NCBI GenBank assembly: GCA_964530335.1
Contig: CAZGYG010000028.1
Location: 1 to 31,981, forward strand
Length of the DNA: 31,981 bases
Direction: 5' to 3'
Origin: VGDP01 sp964530335
GTDB lineage: Bacteria; Pseudomonadota; Alphaproteobacteria; SP197
Shown here: positions 15,759 through 23,367 of the stretch, in pieces
How positions within the stretch are numbered: the stretch's first letter is position 1
Layout of the letters: each line of letters opens with the position of its first letter
Position numbers and translations under genes: made by a program
The notes under the pieces: model-generated
What the model was told of the DNA's origin: nothing
What the model saw: only the letters and a program-made list of their open reading frames with translations
Databases searched by the model: none

Positions 15759-16616
15759 ATGAAAGCCGAGACCCGGTTCCTGCTGCTCGGGCTTCCCGGC
15801 GTCGCCTTCACCGTACTGTTCCTGCTGATGCCGATCGTCTCGGTGGTGATCTACAGTTTCTGGCGCACCGAGAGCTACGAGATCTACGCCGACTGGAACC
15901 TGGACAACTACCGCGACGTCCTGACCAACCCGACCTATCTCACCTTCCTGTTCCGCGCGGCCTCCACGGCGCTGATCGTCACGCTGTCGTGCCTGCTGTA
16001 CGCCTGGCCGGTCGCGTACTACGTCGCCAAGTACGGCGGGCGCTACCGCCTCCTCCTCGTGCTCGGCCTTGCCGCGCCGTTCTTTACCGGGGCGGTGCTG
16101 CGGCTGGCGGCGCTGCAGGCCATCATGGGGCCGATCGGCATCATCAACATGACGGTGACGTACTTCGGCTTCGCGCCGATCGAGTTCCTGATGTACACGA
16201 AGTTCGCGACGGGGATCGGCCTCGCCTACCTCTATCTGCCGTTCATGGTGACGGCGATCTACCTGTCGCTGCTCAATTTCAACTTCCAGCTCCTCAACGT
16301 GGCCAAGGTCAACGGCGCGCGTCCGTGGCGGGCGTTCGTGACGGTGACGTGGCCGCTGAACTGGATCGGCACGGCGATCGGGATCGTCCTGGTGTTCATC
16401 CCGTGCATGGCGGAAGCCTTGACGCCGCGCTTCCTCGGCGGCCCCGACGGCTCGCTGTTCGGCACCGTGCTCGGCCAGCAGTTCGGCGAGACCGGCACCT
16501 GGGCGCTGGGCTCGGCCATGGGGGTTGTCCTGTTCGTCGTCTGCTTCGCCGTGATCGTCGTCATGTCGTTGACGGTCAATCCCCGGCGCGCGGGCTTCAC
16601 CGGAGCGGGCCGCTGA
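15759..16616 (+). CDS. ABC transporter permease, PotB type
   Basis: The 285-aa inner-membrane protein has about six hydrophobic segments, starting with FLLLGLPGVAFTVLFLLMPI and ending with VVLFVVCFAVIVVMSL. The cytoplasmic coupling helix NVAKVNGARPWRAFVTVTWPL is a recognisable EAA loop that docks onto the ATPase. It pairs with the permease encoded immediately downstream to form the translocation channel. Its TGA stop shares one base with the next ATG (TGATG at 16614-16618), implying coupled translation. Confidence 0.9.
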   Translation: MKAETRFLLLGLPGVAFTVLFLLMPIVSVVIYSFWRTESYEIYADWNLDNYRDVLTNPTYLTFLFRAASTALIVTLSCLLYAWPVAYYVAKYGGRYRLLLVLGLAAPFFTGAVLRLAALQAIMGPIGIINMTVTYFGFAPIEFLMYTKFATGIGLAYLYLPFMVTAIYLSLLNFNFQLLNVAKVNGARPWRAFVTVTWPLNWIGTAIGIVLVFIPCMAEALTPRFLGGPDGSLFGTVLGQQFGETGTWALGSAMGVVLFVVCFAVIVVMSLTVNPRRAGFTGAGR

Positions 16617-17419
16617 TGAAGGAGCGGCTGACGCCCTTCGTCCTCGCCACCATGCTGGTGGTGCTTTACGTTTTCCTGTTCGCGCCGGTGATCTACATCG
16701 TCTACGCCTCGTTCGCGCGCGACACGATGTGGCCGTTTCCCTGGCACTTCACCGTCGAGGGCTACGCCGATCTGGCCGGCGCGCGCGCCTACCGGCAGTC
16801 GTTGGTCAACAGCCTGTGGCTCGCCACAAGCGCGGCCTTGCTGTCGATGGTGTTCGCGGCCATGGGCGGCATCGCGGTGCTCAAGTACCGGCACCGCTGG
16901 CGCGTCGGCGTCGCGATCGCCCTCGTGAGCCCGATGTTCGTCGCCGAGCTGCTGATCGGCATCTCGACCCTGATCTTCAACCGCAAGGTTCTCGGGCTGC
17001 CGGGCAACATGGGCTCGGCCATCGTCGCCAACGCCGTGCATGGCATGGCCTTCGGCTTCCTCATCATGCTGGCGCAGCTCGTGCGCTACGACTGGCGGCT
17101 CGACGACGCGGCCCAGGTGTTCGGGGCCGGCCCCTACCGCACCTTCTGGCACGTGACGCTGCCGAACATCTGGCCGGCGATGCTCGGCGCCTTCGTCCTC
17201 TCGTTCCTGCTCGCCTTCAACAACCTGGAAATCAGCTTCTACAATCTGGGCGCCATCCCGACGCTGCCGTCGCTGGCGTGGGGCTCGCTGCGTTACGGTC
17301 TCGAGCCCGAGCTGTTCGCGCTGGCCGCGCTGGTCAACGGCGTCGTGTTCCTCGCCTTCGCCTTCATCTACGTGCTGATGCGCACGGGCCTCGTCCGGTT
17401 CGGCTACCGAGGGATCTAG
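16616..17419 (+). CDS. ABC transporter permease, PotC type
   Basis: The 267-aa inner-membrane protein has about six transmembrane segments (first FVLATMLVVLYVFLFAPVIY). Its EAA coupling motif is DDAAQVFGAGPYRTFWHVTL, near residues 161-180. N-terminal wording LFAPVIYIVYASF and the extracellular AYRQSLVNSLWLA match PotC/PotI-type subunits. It forms the heterodimeric channel with the upstream permease. The SDR gene starts only 3 bases after its stop, placing catabolic enzymes in the same transcript as the importer. Confidence 0.9.
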   Translation: MKERLTPFVLATMLVVLYVFLFAPVIYIVYASFARDTMWPFPWHFTVEGYADLAGARAYRQSLVNSLWLATSAALLSMVFAAMGGIAVLKYRHRWRVGVAIALVSPMFVAELLIGISTLIFNRKVLGLPGNMGSAIVANAVHGMAFGFLIMLAQLVRYDWRLDDAAQVFGAGPYRTFWHVTLPNIWPAMLGAFVLSFLLAFNNLEISFYNLGAIPTLPSLAWGSLRYGLEPELFALAALVNGVVFLAFAFIYVLMRTGLVRFGYRGI

Positions 17420-17422
17420 GCC

Positions 17423-18169
17423 ATGAGCTTCGCTGGCAAGGCCGCCGTCGTCGCGGGCGCGGGCGGCGGCATGGGACTGAACATCGCCAACGACCTGATC
17501 GCCGAGGGCTGCGACGTGGCCCTCATCGACCTCAAGCCGAAGCCCGAAATTCGCGCCGGCCCCGGCCGGAGCCGCTACGCCCAGGGCGACGTGACCGACG
17601 AGGCGTTCGTCAAGGGCGCCATCGACGGCGCCGCGGCGGCGTTCGGCCGGCTCGACTACCTGGTCAACACCACCGGCGTGCTGTGGTTCGACCGCGACAA
17701 GTCCCTGGTCGAGATGGACATGGACGTGTGGGACCGGGTGCTGGCGATCAACCTCAAGTCGTTCGCGCTGACCGCGCGCCACGCCATCCCGCACATGAAG
17801 CGCGCGGGCGGCGGCGCGATGGTGCACTTCTCGTCGGTCCAGGCGCTGCACGGCGACGTCAAGGCGCAGGACGCCTACGGCGCCTCGAAGGGCGCGGTGA
17901 TCTCGCTGTCCAAGTCGATCGCCATCCAGTTCGCCAAGGACGGCATCCGGTCCAACGCCATCCTGCCGGGCGCCACGCTTTCGCCCATGCAGGCGCGCTG
18001 GGAGGGCAAGACCGACGTGCTCAAGGCGATCGCCGAATGGATTCCGGTCGGGCGCATCGGCACCACCCAGGACCAGGCCAACGCCGCCCTGTTCCTGCTG
18101 TCGGACAAGGCGTCGTACATCACCGGCACCGAGCTGATCGTCGACGGCGGCGTGCGGGCCAAGCCGTAG
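17423..18169 (+). CDS. Short-chain dehydrogenase/reductase (SDR)
   Basis: The 248-aa product is a classical SDR. The nucleotide site is G12-A-G-G-G16-M-G18, D36 at the end of the second strand (ALIDL) suggests NAD preference, and the catalytic set is S138, Y152 and K156 (YGASK). The usual NNAG motif reads NTTG here, a known minor variant. The C-terminus GTELIVDGGVRAKP is standard. It lies between a Pot-type permease and an iron alcohol dehydrogenase with 3- and 4-base spacers, so it probably oxidises or reduces the imported compound or its aldehyde/alcohol intermediate. The substrate is not predictable. Confidence 0.88.
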   Translation: MSFAGKAAVVAGAGGGMGLNIANDLIAEGCDVALIDLKPKPEIRAGPGRSRYAQGDVTDEAFVKGAIDGAAAAFGRLDYLVNTTGVLWFDRDKSLVEMDMDVWDRVLAINLKSFALTARHAIPHMKRAGGGAMVHFSSVQALHGDVKAQDAYGASKGAVISLSKSIAIQFAKDGIRSNAILPGATLSPMQARWEGKTDVLKAIAEWIPVGRIGTTQDQANAALFLLSDKASYITGTELIVDGGVRAKP

Positions 18170-18173
18170 GCCC

Positions 18174-19330
18174 ATGACCGATACCCTGCCGCGCGCCGAC
18201 TGGGCGTACCCGACCGCGATCCGCTTCGGCGCCGGGCGCGTGGCGGAACTGCCCGCGGCCTGCGCCGAGCTCGGCCTGAAACATCCGCTGCTGGTGACCG
18301 ATCGGGGGCTTGCCGACCATCCGATGATCGGCCAGGCGATCCGGCGCAACGCCGAGGCCGGCGTCGCCACCGGGCTGTTCGGCGGCGTGCGTCCGAACCC
18401 GCCGGCCGCCGACGTGAGCGCGGGGCTCGCCGTCTACCGCGCCGCCGGCCACGACGGGGTGATCGCGTTCGGCGGCGGCAGCAGCCTGGACGCCGGCAAG
18501 GCGATCGCCTTCATGACGGTGCAGCGCCACCCGATCGAGGCGCTGACGGTGGCCAATTTCCAGGAGTTCCAGGCCGCCCAGGCCAAGGTCGTCACGGCCG
18601 GCCTGCCGCCGGTCATCAGCGTGCCGACCACCTCGGGCACCGGGTCCGAGATCGGCCGCGCCGCGGCCTTGATCGACGAGCGGGCGCGCATCAAGAAGGG
18701 GCTGTTCCACCAGCGCATGATGCCCGCGCTCTGCCTGGCCGACCCGGAACTGACGGTCGGGCTCACGCCGGCGCTGACCGCCGCGGTCGGCATGGACGCC
18801 CTGGTCCACAACCTCGAGGCCTACCTCTGCCCGTTCTTTCACCCGTTCTCGGAAGGCGCCGCGCTTGCCGGCGTCCAGCTCTGCCGGGATTGGCTGCCGC
18901 GCGCGGTCGCCGACGGTTCCGACCTGGTGGCGCGCAGCCACATGATGGCGGCCTCGCTCGCCGGCGCGGTCGCGTTCCAGAAGGGGCTCGGCGCCGTGCA
19001 TGCGCTCAGCCACCCCTTGTCCTCGGTGCTCGGCGCCCATCATGGGCTCGGCAACGGGGTGCTGCTGCCCTACGTGCTGGCGTTCAACCGGCCGGCGATC
19101 GAGGCCAAGCTGAATGCGCTCGCCCGGCTGCTCGACCTGCCCGAACCCGGTTACGCCGGCGTTCTCCGCTGGGTGATCGAGCTGCGCCGGACGATCGGCG
19201 TGCCGCACACGGCGGACGCGCTGGGCCTGACCGCGGGGATGGTGCCCGAGCTCGCCGCCATGGCGGCGCGCGACCTCAACGCCCCGGAAAACCCGATCCC
19301 GTTCGATACGAACGACGCCGAACGGCTGTA
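18174..19330 (+). CDS. Iron-containing alcohol dehydrogenase (3' end lost in assembly gap)
   Basis: This is a group III (FucO-like) alcohol dehydrogenase, 385 residues visible before the N run. The NAD site is GGGSSLDAGK (100-109) and the PTTSGTGSE motif is at 151-159. Iron ligands by family alignment are D208, H212 (GMDALVHNLEAY), H280 (HALSHPL) and H290 (GAHHGLGNG). Family length suggests that only about 5-15 residues are missing. It starts 4 bases after the SDR stop and is the last visible gene of the transport operon. The substrate is an alcohol or aldehyde, unknown; GS-ligase and transporter context favours an amino-alcohol or amine-derived aldehyde (inference). Confidence 0.9.
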
Positions 19331-19430
19331 NNNNNNNNNNNNNNNNNNNNNNNNNNNNNNNNNNNNNNNNNNNNNNNNNNNNNNNNNNNNNNNNNNNNNN
19401 NNNNNNNNNNNNNNNNNNNNNNNNNNNNNN
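19331..19430. other. Assembly gap (100 N)
   Basis: Exactly 100 undetermined bases. A round 100 is the usual placeholder for a scaffold join of unknown length. The gap hides the 3' ends of two convergent genes, the iron alcohol dehydrogenase (plus) and the RNA methyltransferase (minus). Both are intact up to the edges and lack only short tails, so the real gap may be near or slightly above 100 bases if the join is right. Confidence 0.95.
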
Positions 19431-20615
19431 CTCGAGCCGGTAGCCGCCGTCCACCAGGGTGCGCGCGTCACGGCCGAAGGTCGCCGGATTGCAGCTCACC
19501 GCGATGACCAGCGGCACGCTCGAACGGGCGAGTTCCTGGGCCTGCGGCGCCGCGCCCGCGCGCGGCGGGTCGAACACGACCGCGTCGAATGGCGCGAGTT
19601 CTTCCGCGCCCAGCGGCCGGCGCGCGAGATCGCGGGTTTCCCCCGTCACCCGCCCGGCGAGTCCGGCGCGCGCGGCGGCGCGTTGCAGCGCTGCCGTCAG
19701 CGCCCCGTCGCCCTCGACCGCGTGGACCCGCGCGCTCGCCAGGCGAAAGGTCCAGGTGCCGAGGCCGGCGTAGAGGTCCGCGACCCGCCGGGCGCCGGAC
19801 GCGGCGGCCACGACCCGTTCGCCGATCGCCGCCTCGCCGGCCGCGGTCGCCTGGATGAAACCCCCGGGCGGCGGGACGACCGCGACCCCGGCGATGGCAA
19901 GCGTCGGCGCCGTGCGCTCGACCACGGTCGCGGCCGCCGCGCCAGGTTCTCGGAGGGAGAGACGCGCCAGACTCTGGGTTTTGGCGAACCCGGCGAGCCC
20001 GGCCAGGGTCGCGGCGTCGGGGTTTGCCGGCGCCTCGAGCACCAGGTCGATGCCGGTATCCGTCACGGTCGCCGACACCCGCGTGCCCAGCGCGGGCATG
20101 TCCGCGCCCAGTGCCCTGAGCGGGCCGAGCAGCGCGAGCAGACGCTCGTCGATCACCGGGCACGCCGTGACGTCGACGATCGCGCTAGCGAAGCGCTGGC
20201 GGAACCCGGCCAGTACCCGATCTCGGACGTGCCCCAGCGCGAATTCGGCGCGCCGGCGCGGCCCGTGGGCGACGACGACCGGCGCGAGGGCGACGTCGAG
20301 CCCGCGCCGGGCCAACGCGGCGGCGACGATATCGTGCTTCCAGGCCAGGTACGTGGCGTCGTCCAGGTGCTGGGCGGCGCAGCCGCCGCACACGCCGAAG
20401 TGCGGGCAGACCGGCTGGGCTCGGCCCGGGCCATCGGCGAGCCGTTCGACGACCCGCGCCGCGCGGCCGCCGCCGCGCGCCGGCCCGAGCGCCACGCGGA
20501 CCCGGTCTCCGGGCACGGTGAAGGGCACGAACAGGCGCGCGCCATCGCTCGTGGCGATGCCGTCGCCGTCCGCGCCGAGCCGTTCGATCGTCACCGTCGT
20601 TTCGTCGCCGGCCAT
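19431..20615 (-). CDS. RlmD/TrmA-family RNA 5-methyluridine methyltransferase (C-terminus lost in gap)
   Basis: 395 residues are visible. The N-terminal TRAM RNA-binding domain (TTVTIERLGADGDGIA) is followed by a [4Fe-4S] site with C70, C76, C79 (CPHFGVCGGC) and C152. The methyltransferase domain has the ring-contact motif GFIQATAAGE, SAM motif DLYAGLGTWTF (280-290), DPPRAG (349-354) and the nucleophile C375 in SCNPATFGRD. Probably about 20 residues, including the general-base motif, lie in the gap. The iron-sulfur cysteines favour the 23S rRNA RlmD/RlmC branch over TrmA; the precise uridine cannot be assigned. ATG 20613-20615 (MAGDETTV) is preferred to the in-frame ATG at 20642 because the TRAM domain begins right after it. 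Confidence 0.9.
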
Positions 20616-20699
20616 GGCCCTCGGTACGACGAGAGAACGCATCGGCGGTAGCGAATTCGGCGCAGCCATCGGGGGCAGCGTGGCCTTATTGTTGCTCGG

Positions 20700-21485
20700 A
20701 TGACCGCTTCCCCCGCCGTCACCGTCACGGGCCGCGTCAACGCCCGCGGGTTCGTTGCGCTCGTGCGCTACGAGACGCGGCGCTGGCTGCGCCAGCCGCT
20801 GCAATACCTGGTCGCGCCGGCGGTCAACACGCTGCTGCTGTTCACCGTGTTCCGTCTGGCGCAGCCGGCCGAGCTCGGCCAGGGCGCCGCCGCGTTCATC
20901 GTGCCCGGACTGACCATGATGGCCGTGCTGCACACCGCGTTCGAGACCACCGCCTGGTCGATCATCGAACTCAAGGTCAGGGGCACCATCGTCGATCTGC
21001 TGATGCCGCCGCTCGGCGCCCTCGAGCTTGTCGTCGCGTTCGCGCTGAGCGGAGCGCTGCGCGGGGTCGCGGTCGGCGCGCTCGTGCTTGCGCTGATGGC
21101 GCCCTTCGCCGGCATCGGCTTGGACCACCCGGGCATGGCGGCGGGGTTCGCCGTTGGCGGCGCGCTCGCGCTCGCGCTGGCCGGCATCGTGGTCGGGGTC
21201 GAGGCGGTCAAGTTCGACCACGTCGCCACGCTCGAGAACTTCATCGTGGTACCGCTCGCCTTCCTGTCGGGTTCGTTCTACGCCGTCGGAAGCCTCGCGG
21301 AACCGTGGCGCTCGCTGAGCTTCGCCAACCCGCTGTTCCACATGGTCGACGGCTTCCGCGCCGCGCTGGGCGGCACGGCGGAGCTCGGCGCCGGCGTCGC
21401 GGCGGCGGTGGTCGCGGGCGCCGTGGCGCTGCTGGGCTTGCTCGCCTGGCACCGGCTGGCGCGGAGCCCGAAGCTCCGGCCGTGA
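20700..21485 (+). CDS. ABC-2 type exporter permease
   Basis: The 261-aa inner-membrane protein has about six hydrophobic helices and ABC-2 family wording: VRYETRRWLRQPLQYLVAP at the N-terminal elbow helix, FETTAWSIIELKVRGTIVDL, then VVPLAFLSGSFYAVGSL and FANPLFHMVDGFR near the end. The PLAFLSG...F/Y...NP-H-V/F pattern is typical of NodJ/DrrB/YadH-like exporters. No ATPase gene lies beside it in the window, so its partner must be encoded elsewhere or beyond the assembly gap. The cargo is unknown. It diverges from the RNA methyltransferase (84 bases apart). Confidence 0.85.
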   Translation: MTASPAVTVTGRVNARGFVALVRYETRRWLRQPLQYLVAPAVNTLLLFTVFRLAQPAELGQGAAAFIVPGLTMMAVLHTAFETTAWSIIELKVRGTIVDLLMPPLGALELVVAFALSGALRGVAVGALVLALMAPFAGIGLDHPGMAAGFAVGGALALALAGIVVGVEAVKFDHVATLENFIVVPLAFLSGSFYAVGSLAEPWRSLSFANPLFHMVDGFRAALGGTAELGAGVAAAVVAGAVALLGLLAWHRLARSPKLRP

Positions 21486-21508
21486 GCCTGGTCTGCTAGA
21501 CTCCGGCC

Positions 21509-22237
21509 ATGGTGGAAACCGTGCCCGAGGCCGAGCTGCTGGCGGTCGAGACGATCGACGCCGGCGCGATCGTCGCCGAACTGGAGGCCGGGGGCGCCAC
21601 CTCGCGTCCGCTGCTCCGCGAGGCGGGGCGCCAACGCCTGCTCGCGCTGGCCCAGGCGATGACGTACCGGCCGGGACGCGCGGTCATCGGATCCGGCGAG
21701 GCGCAGGTCCGCCAGGAGCTGGAATGGTCGGACGGGTTCGTGGACGGCGATCCGTTCGGCGTGCTCGCCCACGCCTACCAGGGCTTATGGGACCGGGCGC
21801 TGGCCGAGCTGCCGACCGTGCCGTTCGCGCGGCCGTTCGCGTTCAACGAGATGATGATGACCCGCTACGAGCCCGGCTGGCTGGGCATCACCCCGCACCG
21901 GGACCACGCGAGCTACGTCAACCTGGTGGCGCTGATCGTGCTTGGCGGCGAAGGCCAGTTCCGCCTCGCCGACGACCGTTCGGGCGCCAACGCCCGCGCG
22001 GTGGATGGTTCGCCGGGCCGGGTCATCCTGATGCGCGCGCCCGGGTTCCTGGGCTCGGACGCGCGCCCGTTCCACTACGTCACGGACATCCGCGCGACGC
22101 GGATCGTGTTCGGCCTGCGCCAGGAGGATCCGCCCGGCGCCAGGCTCGAGCGCGCGGCCCGCGCCGCCGCGACGGCGGCACGGGCCGGGGCGACGCCGGC
22201 TGAGCCGCCTACTTCTTCGACTCGCCTTCCGGCTTGA
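21509..22237 (+). CDS. 2-oxoglutarate/Fe(II)-dependent dioxygenase-like protein
   Basis: The 242-aa protein carries the double-stranded beta-helix iron site: H130-R-D132 (TPHRDHASY) and the distal H189 (RPFHYVTDI). The likely 2-oxoglutarate arginine follows at R198 (RATRIVFGLR). The N-terminal 80 residues are helical with no recognised motif, and the C-terminus is an Ala-rich tail. It resembles uncharacterised small 2OG oxygenases rather than AlkB, whose nucleotide-lid motifs I do not see. It follows the ABC-2 permease by 23 bases, perhaps in one transcript. Its last 29 bases overlap the convergent phasin gene, which is unusual but consistent with a real stop at 22235-22237. Confidence 0.72.
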   Translation: MVETVPEAELLAVETIDAGAIVAELEAGGATSRPLLREAGRQRLLALAQAMTYRPGRAVIGSGEAQVRQELEWSDGFVDGDPFGVLAHAYQGLWDRALAELPTVPFARPFAFNEMMMTRYEPGWLGITPHRDHASYVNLVALIVLGGEGQFRLADDRSGANARAVDGSPGRVILMRAPGFLGSDARPFHYVTDIRATRIVFGLRQEDPPGARLERAARAAATAARAGATPAEPPTSSTRLPA

Positions 22238-22679
22238 CCGAGCTCTGCAATTCCTGCAGGCAGGATGCGGCCCGCTTGTTGATGATCTCGAACGCCTCGG
22301 TGTTGGCGCGCGCGACGAGTTCCGCCAGGGAACGCAGCGATTCCATGCCGCGATCGAGGGCGACGCGATTGGCCTTCATCTGCGAGGCGGCCTGATCCTG
22401 CGGGTTTTCGACCCGGCCGATACTGCGGAACGAGGTCATGACTTCCTCCGCCGTATCGCGGAACACCTGGGCCTGGCGCTGGGCCGAGATCTGAACGCAA
22501 TCGAACGCGAGCTGGCACACGGCGGTCATCGCCTCGACGTTGCGGCGCTGCACCGTGGCCATGGTTTCCGCGTCGATCTGCGGCATGCGAAAGCCGCCGA
22601 GTTGCGACGGATCGAACGCGAGTCCGGCCGAGCGTGGCGCGCTTTGGGCGTGCGGCGCACGGGTGTGTTTGCTTACCAT
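22209..22679 (-). CDS. Phasin-family protein (polyhydroxyalkanoate granule protein)
   Basis: The 156-aa protein is amphipathic and almost wholly helical after residue 30. The phasin pattern is visible: MATVQRRNVEAMTAVCQLAF, SAQRQAQVFRDTAEEVMTSF and a C-terminal VARANTEAFEIINKRAA. Phasins coat PHB granules and form oligomers through coiled coils. It is a paralogue of the phasin at 22868 (both have R-KN/RN-EAM, A-RQ, A-AN-EAFEI at matching places). A strong RBS (GGAGGAT, plus-strand 22684-22690) sits just before ATG 22677-22679. A short dyad lies about 20 bases upstream. Confidence 0.85.
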   Translation of the reverse strand: MVSKHTRAPHAQSAPRSAGLAFDPSQLGGFRMPQIDAETMATVQRRNVEAMTAVCQLAFDCVQISAQRQAQVFRDTAEEVMTSFRSIGRVENPQDQAASQMKANRVALDRGMESLRSLAELVARANTEAFEIINKRAASCLQELQSSVKPEGESKK

Positions 22680-22700
22680 GGTGATCCTCCGAACATCGTA

Positions 22701-22714
22701 GTCCCGTTTGGGAC
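22701..22714. promoter_or_regulatory. Short perfect dyad in the phasin leader
   Basis: GTCCC (22701-22705), GTTT, GGGAC (22710-22714) is a perfect 5-bp dyad 21 bases upstream of the phasin ATG on the minus strand, followed by a second small stem (GCGGG...CCCGC, about 22723-22738). It could be a leader hairpin or an operator. A PhaR-type repressor is a candidate because phasins are its usual targets, but no PhaR site is proven here. Confidence 0.3.
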
Positions 22715-22837
22715 ATGGTTGAGCGGGCTAAGTCCCGCCGAAGAGCAAGAGCAACTGTCCACCGGGGCTACCTGTTCCCCAAGTTAACTCGTACGACAGC
22801 CCCCCTTAACGAATGGTGAATGATAGCGCACGCGCAC

Positions 22838-22864
22838 CCGCGGCGCCAGATCAATCCGCCGCGG
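22838..22864 (-). terminator. Hairpin just after the second phasin gene
   Basis: CCGCGGCG (22838-22845) and CGCCGCGG (22857-22864) form a perfect 8-bp GC-only stem with an 11-nt loop. It begins 4 bases beyond the stop of the phasin at 22868 in the direction of transcription. There is no T-run, so it is a stalling or mRNA-protecting stem rather than a textbook terminator. It would separate expression of the two phasins. Confidence 0.45.
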
Positions 22865-22867
22865 CGG

Positions 22868-23284
22868 TCAGGCGCCCTTGCCGTTCGCCTTACGTCCCGC
22901 CAAGCCGCCGAGATCGTCCAGGCACGTCCTGGCGCGGGCGCCGACGATCTCGAACGCTTCGCCGTTGGCCTTGGCGATGAGCTCGGCGATCTCGCGCATG
23001 ATCTCGACGCTCCGGTCGAACAGTTGGCGCTGCGCCTCCATGCCGCCGTTCGCGCCGGCCGACCGGGCCGAGCCGAGCACGTGCTCGACCGTCTCGGCCA
23101 GCAGCGCCGATTGCCGACGCGCCGATTCGTGGATGCAATCGAGCGCGAGGCCGCAAAGCGCGCTCATCGCCTCCAGGTTCTTGCGCTGGGACTCGGTCAT
23201 CGCATCGGCGTCGAACGCCGGCGTCGACAGCGACGCGAGCATGCGAGTGACGTCGGGGGTGAGCCAGGGAAAAGGGGCCGTCAT
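22868..23284 (-). CDS. Phasin-family protein, second copy
   Basis: The 138-aa helical protein has phasin wording: MTESQRKNLEAMSALCGLAL, SARRQSALLAETVEHVLGSA and AELIAKANGEAFEIVGARAR. It is paralogous to the phasin at 22209. The N-terminus starts with a hydrophobic MTAPFPWLTPDVTRMLASLS segment that could touch the granule surface. It is followed by a GC hairpin and preceded by a patatin-like lipase gene and bdhA on the same strand, which fits a PHB granule and mobilisation cluster. Confidence 0.85.
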   Translation of the reverse strand: MTAPFPWLTPDVTRMLASLSTPAFDADAMTESQRKNLEAMSALCGLALDCIHESARRQSALLAETVEHVLGSARSAGANGGMEAQRQLFDRSVEIMREIAELIAKANGEAFEIVGARARTCLDDLGGLAGRKANGKGA

Positions 23285-23331
23285 GGTCGCGGTCCTTCTG
23301 CGGGGGGTGCCGTGTGTCGAGCCAAGTCATT

Positions 23332-23367
23332 CGCGGACCGGGTCACTGGCGCGGACCGGGTCACAGG
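23332..23367. repeat. Two tandem 18-bp repeats
   Basis: CGCGGACCGGGTCACTGG (23332-23349) is followed immediately by CGCGGACCGGGTCACAGG (23350-23367), differing at one base. The second copy contains the stop codon of the patatin gene (23361-23363). It is most simply a slippage duplication that added 18 bases to the spacer. Confidence 0.7.

Noticed and set aside
18120..21452. Very long minus-strand frame running through the gap
   Set aside because: Only its middle (19431-20615) is a real RNA methyltransferase; the rest is antisense to the alcohol dehydrogenase and ABC-2 permease.
23332..23367. Tandem 18-bp repeats considered as regulator iterons or a CRISPR fragment
   Set aside because: Only two units with no spacer, and the second overlaps a stop codon; simple slippage duplication is enough.
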